This document shows positions 22,920 through 27,375 of a stretch of DNA of 27,375 nucleotides, piece by piece (position 1 is the stretch's first letter; every line of letters begins with the position of its first letter). The notes beneath the pieces were generated by a model. The model was given only the letters and a program-made list of their open reading frames with translations, was not told the DNA's origin and searched no databases. A program made the translations under genes and the position numbers. The DNA is from COE1 sp045579665 (lineage in GTDB: Bacteria > Bacillota > Clostridia > Lachnospirales > Lachnospiraceae). Where the stretch lies: assembly GCA_045579665.1 (NCBI GenBank), contig JAZNMO010000142.1, positions 1 through 27,375 on the forward strand, read 5' to 3'.

Positions 22920-23363
22920 ATGAGGAAAATTGAAAGAGCAAACTTCGATTTTATAAAAAAATGGGTACTTTTCATCTTATGCTTGCTACTGGCAGCATGG
23001 TTGGCAGGCTGTGGACAGACACAAGATACGCAGGAGGAAAAGCTTAGAGATTTGGAATTTACAGTAGTTGCAGCAACAGAGCAGCCTGAAACGCTGCAAG
23101 AAGTAATAGAAGAAAAGAAGGCAGAAGGCTTTCAGATATGCTATACCAAAGGAGATTATCTGTATCTTGCTATTGGTTATGGAACACAGCAAACAGGAGG
23201 ATATAGTATTAGTGTAAATGCAGTCTATGAAACGGAGAATACGATTGTTGTAGATACGACATTAATTGGCCCGGAATCACAAGAGGCAGCTGAAACAGTT
23301 GAATCCTATCCGTATGTGGTGATAAAAGTAGAAAATATTGATAAAACAATTCAATTTCTGTAA
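22920..23363 (+). CDS. Lipoprotein with PrcB-like C-terminal domain
   Basis: 147 residues. The signal peptide ends in the lipobox LAGC, with Cys31 as the lipidated residue, so the protein should be anchored on the outer face of the membrane. The remainder, with GGYSISVNAVYETENTIVV and a YPYVVIKV strand near the end, resembles the PrcB C-terminal domain, named for a lipoprotein partner of a Treponema protease complex. No protease gene is adjacent, so the partner is unknown. AGGAGA (22910-22915) sets the start. It lies 78 nt before pyrC, which has its own promoter, so the two are probably only loosely linked. Confidence 0.7.
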   Translation: MRKIERANFDFIKKWVLFILCLLLAAWLAGCGQTQDTQEEKLRDLEFTVVAATEQPETLQEVIEEKKAEGFQICYTKGDYLYLAIGYGTQQTGGYSISVNAVYETENTIVVDTTLIGPESQEAAETVESYPYVVIKVENIDKTIQFL

Positions 23364-23389
23364 GGCTACTATTAAAAGAGAAGATTTTT

Positions 23390-23398
23390 TGGTACAAT
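23390..23398 (+). promoter_or_regulatory. Candidate pyrC promoter (extended -10)
   Basis: TGGTACAAT gives a TGn-extended -10 (TACAAT at 23393-23398). The -35 region is poor (TTAAAA at 23372-23377, spacer 15). I saw no PyrR-type attenuator in the 43-nt leader. Confidence 0.5.
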
Positions 23399-23441
23399 AA
23401 AAACGCCGTAAAGGTGTTTCGTATAAGAAAGGAAGAGACAT

Positions 23442-24713
23442 ATGATTATTAGAAACGGATTCGTAATAGACCCGGAGACGGGAAGAGAAGAAATAGCAGA
23501 TATTTTGATAGAAGAAGGATGTATTGTAAAGATATGTCCTGTAGGACAATTGGAATGTTCTGGGGATGCTGAGCTTAATGTAGAAGGAATGGTAGTAGCT
23601 CCAGGACTTGTAGATGTACATGTACATTTCAGAGACCCGGGCTTTACGTATAAGGAGGATATTGAAACAGGTGCGAAGGCGGCACTTTCGGGCGGCTTTA
23701 CAAGTGTTGTGTTGATGGCAAATACAAAGCCGGCAGTAGATAATGAAGATACGCTTTCTTATGTCATAGAGAAGGGAAAGACTACAGATTTACGTGTCTA
23801 TACCTGTGCAGCGGTTACCAAGGGACTTGGTGGTAAAGAGATGGTTGATGTAGATGGACTTTTTGATAAGGGAGCTGTTGGATTTACGGATGATGGTATT
23901 CCGATTATGGATGCTGATTTGATGCGTAAGGCGATGGAAGCAACAGCAAAGCTTCAAGTACCTATTAGTCTTCATGAGGAAGATCCAAGTTTGATTACAA
24001 ATAATGGAATCAATCGAGGGGAAGCATCAGAGCATTTTGGAATCGGTGGTTCTCCAAGAGAAGCGGAGATTAGTTTAATAGAGAGAGATTTACAGCTAGC
24101 ATTGGAGACGGGAGCAATTCTTAATATCCAGCATATCAGTACCAGGGAAGGTGTAGAACTGGTTCGCAAAGCAAAGAACGACCCACGAGGAAAGAATATT
24201 CATGCAGAAGCAACTCCACATCATTTTACATTGACACAGGAGGCTGCAATTAAGCATGGGACACTTGCGAAGATGAACCCACCGCTCCGTGAAGAGGCAG
24301 ACAGACAGGCGATTATTAAGGGGTTGCAGGATGGAACCATTGATATTATTGCAACAGACCATGCGCCACATAGCAAGGAAGAGAAGGAAAAGCCAATTAC
24401 AGAAGCACCAAGTGGAATTATTGGATTGGAAACAGCATTGTCTTTGGGTATAACGGAATTAGTAGATAAGAATTTGCTTACTATGAAGGAGCTTATAGCG
24501 GCTATGAGTACGAATCCTGCAAAATTGTACGGATTGGAAGCAGGCTCCGTTGAGGAAGGAAAAGCGGCTGATTTGGTAATTTTTGCACCACAGGAAAGCT
24601 ATACGGTAGAAGGTTTCTTTTCAAAATCAAGTAACTCACCTTTTGTAGGGCAAACCTTGAAGGGTGTGGTACATTACACGATTGTAAATGGAGAAATTGT
24701 ATATCAGAAATAA
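23442..24713 (+). CDS. pyrC: Dihydroorotase
   Basis: 423 residues, type I (long) dihydroorotase of the amidohydrolase superfamily, which interconverts carbamoyl-aspartate and dihydroorotate in pyrimidine synthesis. The zinc motif is Asp58-Val-His60-Val-His62 with FRDPG after it. Further on are ISLHEED, NIQHIST, and TDHAPH with catalytic Asp306. The C-terminus has the usual NPAKLYGL and GSVEEGKAADLVIF. AAAGGA (23428-23433) sets the start. No other pyr gene lies in the window, so it stands apart from any pyr operon here. A perfect long terminator follows. Confidence 0.96.
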   Translation: MIIRNGFVIDPETGREEIADILIEEGCIVKICPVGQLECSGDAELNVEGMVVAPGLVDVHVHFRDPGFTYKEDIETGAKAALSGGFTSVVLMANTKPAVDNEDTLSYVIEKGKTTDLRVYTCAAVTKGLGGKEMVDVDGLFDKGAVGFTDDGIPIMDADLMRKAMEATAKLQVPISLHEEDPSLITNNGINRGEASEHFGIGGSPREAEISLIERDLQLALETGAILNIQHISTREGVELVRKAKNDPRGKNIHAEATPHHFTLTQEAAIKHGTLAKMNPPLREEADRQAIIKGLQDGTIDIIATDHAPHSKEEKEKPITEAPSGIIGLETALSLGITELVDKNLLTMKELIAAMSTNPAKLYGLEAGSVEEGKAADLVIFAPQESYTVEGFFSKSSNSPFVGQTLKGVVHYTIVNGEIVYQK

Positions 24714-24757
24714 AAAGTTTTCGCTTTTGAAATTATTTTCAAAAGCGAAAACTTTTT
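24712..24757. terminator. Bidirectional terminator between pyrC and the AraC-type gene
   Basis: A perfect 21-bp stem (24712-24732 with 24737-24757) with a four-base loop. The outer arms are A5 and T5, so it works in both directions. The stop codon of the minus-strand gene overlaps its edge. Confidence 0.93.
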
Positions 24758-27011
24758 ATTTTTCTCTCATGCTGCTTGGTGTAACACCATAGGTTTTCTT
24801 GAAGGCACGTCTAAAGCTGGTTGCATTGTTATATCCAACAGAGATATACAGTTCATTCAAGCTGATATCAGTTTCTTTAATCAACCTGGTAGCTTCACGC
24901 ATACGAATATTTTCCAAATAAGTAGAGAAGTTAACTCCCATCTTTTCCTTGAACATATGGGAGAAATAACTCTCAGAAATCTGAAATTCATCCGAAATCT
25001 TATTTAATCCCATGGAAGGGTCAGTGTAGTTTTTCTCGATATATTTCTCGATTGTGGTAATCAAGTTGGTATCTTCACTCGTTGTAGTAAATAAATCACA
25101 AAGCTTTAGAGCGATATCTTCACAAAGCTTAAAGGTTACATGCTGATTTAACTGTTCATCAATTTGCTTAATTGCCTCTTCTGGTGTGCCGCTTGGTAAA
25201 GCAAATCGTGCTTTGAGCAAGGTGTTACGTACATCTGACAGAAGGAACTTCAAAATATGAATCGGTAGCGAACGCTCCTCAATATTCTCTCTGTGAATCA
25301 GATTAAACAACTCCAAAGTCTGGGCCGTATTACCAGTGGTAATAAAGTGAATCAGTTTCGTAGAAAGCTCGGAAGGATAGTAGAATACATTGGAATCCTT
25401 CTTGATAAATTCATATGGGAAGAAGAAATAATTCTTGCTTGTATAGCTGACTGACTCCGTAGCCTGCTGATAGGACTCCCACACATTCATCAAGTCATTT
25501 GTATTCATACCAATACCTGCAAATAACCAGATGCCATAGGTATCAAGCAGATAATTATGAAGTTTTACAATAATTTCATTGGTATGAACAACAAAATCCT
25601 TTTCATCATCCTTGTGACAGGCAAGCAGGACAGCATAGGTTCTGTCGGAAGGACTAAAGCAGTACAACGGTAAGCCTAAGAATTCCTGAAGTGCATCCTT
25701 TACAATATTGTTAAAGTCCTCTTCTGAGTGGAAATCCTTTGGCAGAGTATCCGGCGAATCACTGGCGTTATTATAAACACAGATATATAATCCATTAAAA
25801 TAGAGATTCTCATCTGCAAGATTGAGATACTCTTTAATATAGGAAAGCTCTTCTTCTGTGGTTACTGCACCTGTAAGCAGCTGTCGTACATATGAATTAC
25901 AAATAATCGGACGCTGGTTTTCCACAACCTCCTGTAGCATATTCTGAGCTGCCACTGCTTCATCAAGCTCCTGCTCCAACTCGATAATCGGCTGAACATT
26001 ACGTTTAGCTAAAAAAACTACAATTGCAATGCCGCCTATAAGAGCGCAGGCTAGTAAAATAATATATAAAGTATTCTTGGCTGCCATAAGAGAGGTTTCT
26101 TCAAATGGAAGAATACTATAATAATAAGTATAGCCCGTCTTTGGAGATGTATAGCGGATAATGGTTGCTTCATAGTCATCATTCTTATAAGAAGAATAGG
26201 ATTTATCATATTTTAAGGAAATAATTCCCGCAATATTCTTAGAGTTATAGTCTCCAAGATTGAGAATAACTTCGTTATTACTATTCATTACAAATAAGTT
26301 ATTAGAGAATACGGAATCATTATGAGAAACAGTATTAAATAAGGAAGTAAGCTTATCCTGTTCCATCACAAAGCAAACTACCGCATTTGCATCCATAATG
26401 TATAAATCGTTCAGATTCATAATGTACATATAGTAATGTTCGCTGAAAAATGGAGTCATCTCATCCATGGAAACAAAGGTATAATAATTGGAAGATGTTG
26501 TAAGAGCTTTCAGCCATTTTTCATAAGCATCCATAGAATAACGCTTAAACCAATCATAGTAGCGCTCGCTGGAAATAAAATAATTAGGTGAAAGGATGGA
26601 ATCTGACTTTGGAAGGTAACAGTACACCTCTTCGATAGGAAGAAGTGACTCGGGATACACATCTGTAGAGAGTACAGTAGCCATCTCATAGCCTTTCGTA
26701 ATCAAATCCTTATCATCTGCATCCAGGGCATAGAGCTTACGGAAGGTATTGTTCTGTAAAAGTTGTCTACAGTACACCTCCATAATCTCAAAATCCTTTT
26801 CAAACAGCTCAATATTGCTGACGAGATTCGAACGTTCATGTTGATTATAAGAGTCTCTCAGATTACCGAGAGTGGAATGGTATAAACAAAAGCACAAAAT
26901 AAGAATGACAACCAAAAATATACTGTAAGAGGTTACCATTTTAAGCAAAATACGCTGATTATCCGTTGTGCAATCTGTATCATTTTTTGGATTTCTTCTA
27001 TACAAAATCAT
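24756..27011 (-). CDS. Membrane-bound AraC-family regulator with extracellular sensor domain
   Basis: 751 residues. Two membrane segments (about 25-44 and 310-331) flank an extracellular domain of about 265 residues, probably Cache-like. A cytoplasmic region of about 320 residues follows, then a C-terminal AraC DNA-binding domain (about 653-751) with two helix-turn-helix units: ISDEFQISESYFSHMFKEK and LYISVGYNNATSFRRAFKK, ending GVTPSSMREK. Such single-protein sensors in Firmicutes usually sit beside sugar ABC transporter genes and control them. Here a solute-binding lipoprotein gene lies divergently 264 bp away. An in-frame TTG at 27032 is upstream, but ATG at 27011 follows CAGGAG with a nine-base gap. 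The ligand cannot be read from the sequence. Confidence 0.88.
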   Translation of the reverse strand: MILYRRNPKNDTDCTTDNQRILLKMVTSYSIFLVVILILCFCLYHSTLGNLRDSYNQHERSNLVSNIELFEKDFEIMEVYCRQLLQNNTFRKLYALDADDKDLITKGYEMATVLSTDVYPESLLPIEEVYCYLPKSDSILSPNYFISSERYYDWFKRYSMDAYEKWLKALTTSSNYYTFVSMDEMTPFFSEHYYMYIMNLNDLYIMDANAVVCFVMEQDKLTSLFNTVSHNDSVFSNNLFVMNSNNEVILNLGDYNSKNIAGIISLKYDKSYSSYKNDDYEATIIRYTSPKTGYTYYYSILPFEETSLMAAKNTLYIILLACALIGGIAIVVFLAKRNVQPIIELEQELDEAVAAQNMLQEVVENQRPIICNSYVRQLLTGAVTTEEELSYIKEYLNLADENLYFNGLYICVYNNASDSPDTLPKDFHSEEDFNNIVKDALQEFLGLPLYCFSPSDRTYAVLLACHKDDEKDFVVHTNEIIVKLHNYLLDTYGIWLFAGIGMNTNDLMNVWESYQQATESVSYTSKNYFFFPYEFIKKDSNVFYYPSELSTKLIHFITTGNTAQTLELFNLIHRENIEERSLPIHILKFLLSDVRNTLLKARFALPSGTPEEAIKQIDEQLNQHVTFKLCEDIALKLCDLFTTTSEDTNLITTIEKYIEKNYTDPSMGLNKISDEFQISESYFSHMFKEKMGVNFSTYLENIRMREATRLIKETDISLNELYISVGYNNATSFRRAFKKTYGVTPSSMREK

Positions 27012-27058
27012 GAATGGTTTCTCCTGATTCAAGACAAATTGACATTGTAACTAGCGAT

Positions 27059-27087
27059 ATTGTAACATTGTTGAACAAAAAAAACAA
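27059..27087 (-). promoter_or_regulatory. Candidate promoter of the AraC-type gene
   Basis: Read on the minus strand: TTGTTT (27082-27087), a 17-bp spacer and TACAAT (27059-27064) with a TGT extension. A second GTTACAAT, 15 bp closer to the gene (27044-27051), could be an alternative -10. Confidence 0.5.
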
Positions 27088-27129
27088 TATGTAAGTACTT
27101 ACACAAACCTTGAAAAATGGGGCTTTTCA

Positions 27130-27142
27130 GAGTGTGACACTC
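27130..27142. promoter_or_regulatory. Perfect 13-bp palindrome, possible operator
   Basis: GAGTGTGACACTC is a perfect inverted repeat about a central G, midway between the divergent AraC-type and lipoprotein genes. It could be a dimeric regulator site for either. AraC proteins more often use direct repeats, so another repressor is also possible. Confidence 0.4.
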
Positions 27143-27227
27143 AAAATATGTTCCCTATGTCAAAATTTGTTTCTTGCATAAATATATGTGAAAATGTTAT
27201 GTTAAATCCACGCAGAACACTTTGGTT

Positions 27228-27256
27228 TTGCGACAGACACTAAGATAATTTAATAT
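27228..27256 (+). promoter_or_regulatory. Promoter of the solute-binding lipoprotein gene
   Basis: TTGCGA (27228-27233), a 17-bp spacer and TAATAT (27251-27256). The ribosome binding site AGGGAGG (27258-27264) follows directly, so this promoter would give a very short leader; a start farther upstream is also possible. Confidence 0.45.
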
Positions 27257-27275
27257 TAGGGAGGAAAAGAAAGAA

Positions 27276-27375
27276 ATGAAGAAGAAAGCATTATCTTTAC
27301 TTTTAGCATCTACTATGGTTATGTCCTTAGCAGCATGCGGAAACGACGATGCAGCTACAACAGATTCTACATCTA
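27276..27375 (+). CDS. Solute-binding lipoprotein, 5' end only
   Basis: Only the first 33 codons lie in the window. MKKKALSLLLASTMVMSLAAC is a lipoprotein signal with lipobox LAAC and lipidated Cys21, followed by the low-complexity GNDDAATTDSTS linker usual for ABC transporter substrate-binding proteins of Firmicutes. It is divergent from an AraC-type sensor, an arrangement typical of sugar uptake loci, so a carbohydrate-binding protein is likely. The family and substrate cannot be told from this fragment. The ribosome binding site is AGGGAGG with an 11-base gap. Confidence 0.75.
   Translation, partial: MKKKALSLLLASTMVMSLAACGNDDAATTDSTS

Overview
The window looks like a chromosomal segment of an anaerobic, AT-rich Firmicute of the Lachnospiraceae type, plausibly a plant-fibre or pectin degrader of the Lachnospira/Roseburia/Butyrivibrio kind. 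This is inference. It rests on strong AGGAGG-type ribosome binding sites, very large secreted modular proteins with Glu/Ser/Thr-rich linkers, a pectin methylesterase next to a polygalacturonase, SpoIID/SpoIIQ-like genes, and an AraC-type membrane sensor divergent from a solute-binding lipoprotein. No rRNA, tRNA or CRISPR array was seen.

Layout. 1-800: an IS200/IS605-type element carrying only the Y1 transposase, bounded by two near-identical hairpins. 800-6580: a 1396-residue secreted protein (two CBM2-like modules, calcium-binding repeats, vWA, lipase-like domain), a small membrane protein, and a membrane-anchored YiiX-like cysteine hydrolase, closed by a bidirectional terminator. 6607-15270: a pectin locus with a 1515-residue secreted pectin methylesterase on the minus strand, a divergent aconitase-family hydratase, and a signal-less GH28 polygalacturonase. 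15281-19507: an AAC(3)-fold acetyltransferase, then three consecutive exported proteins with enzyme folds whose usual catalytic residues appear to be missing (SpoIID-like, M23/SpoIIQ-like, GH9-like). 19522-22001: ddl and murF. 22042-24713: plsC on the minus strand, a PrcB-like lipoprotein and pyrC. 24756-27375: a membrane-bound AraC-family regulator divergent from the start of a solute-binding lipoprotein gene.

How the genes may work together. The pectin methylesterase would demethylate pectin outside the cell. The cytoplasmic polygalacturonase would finish imported oligogalacturonides. The AraC regulator and solute-binding protein at the right edge look like a sugar-uptake system, but their substrate cannot be read from here. 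Ddl and MurF make and attach the D-Ala-D-Ala dipeptide of peptidoglycan. The SpoIID-like, SpoIIQ-like and GH9-like proteins immediately upstream may form a non-catalytic envelope scaffold rather than a hydrolytic machine.

Most unusual points: the run of three apparently catalytically dead enzyme folds; a 13-A homopolymer inside the SpoIID-like gene where any one-base slip truncates the protein before its conserved C-terminal motif; helically phased TGGCA repeats upstream of the pectin methylesterase promoter; and the CBM2-vWA-lipase architecture of the 1396-residue protein.
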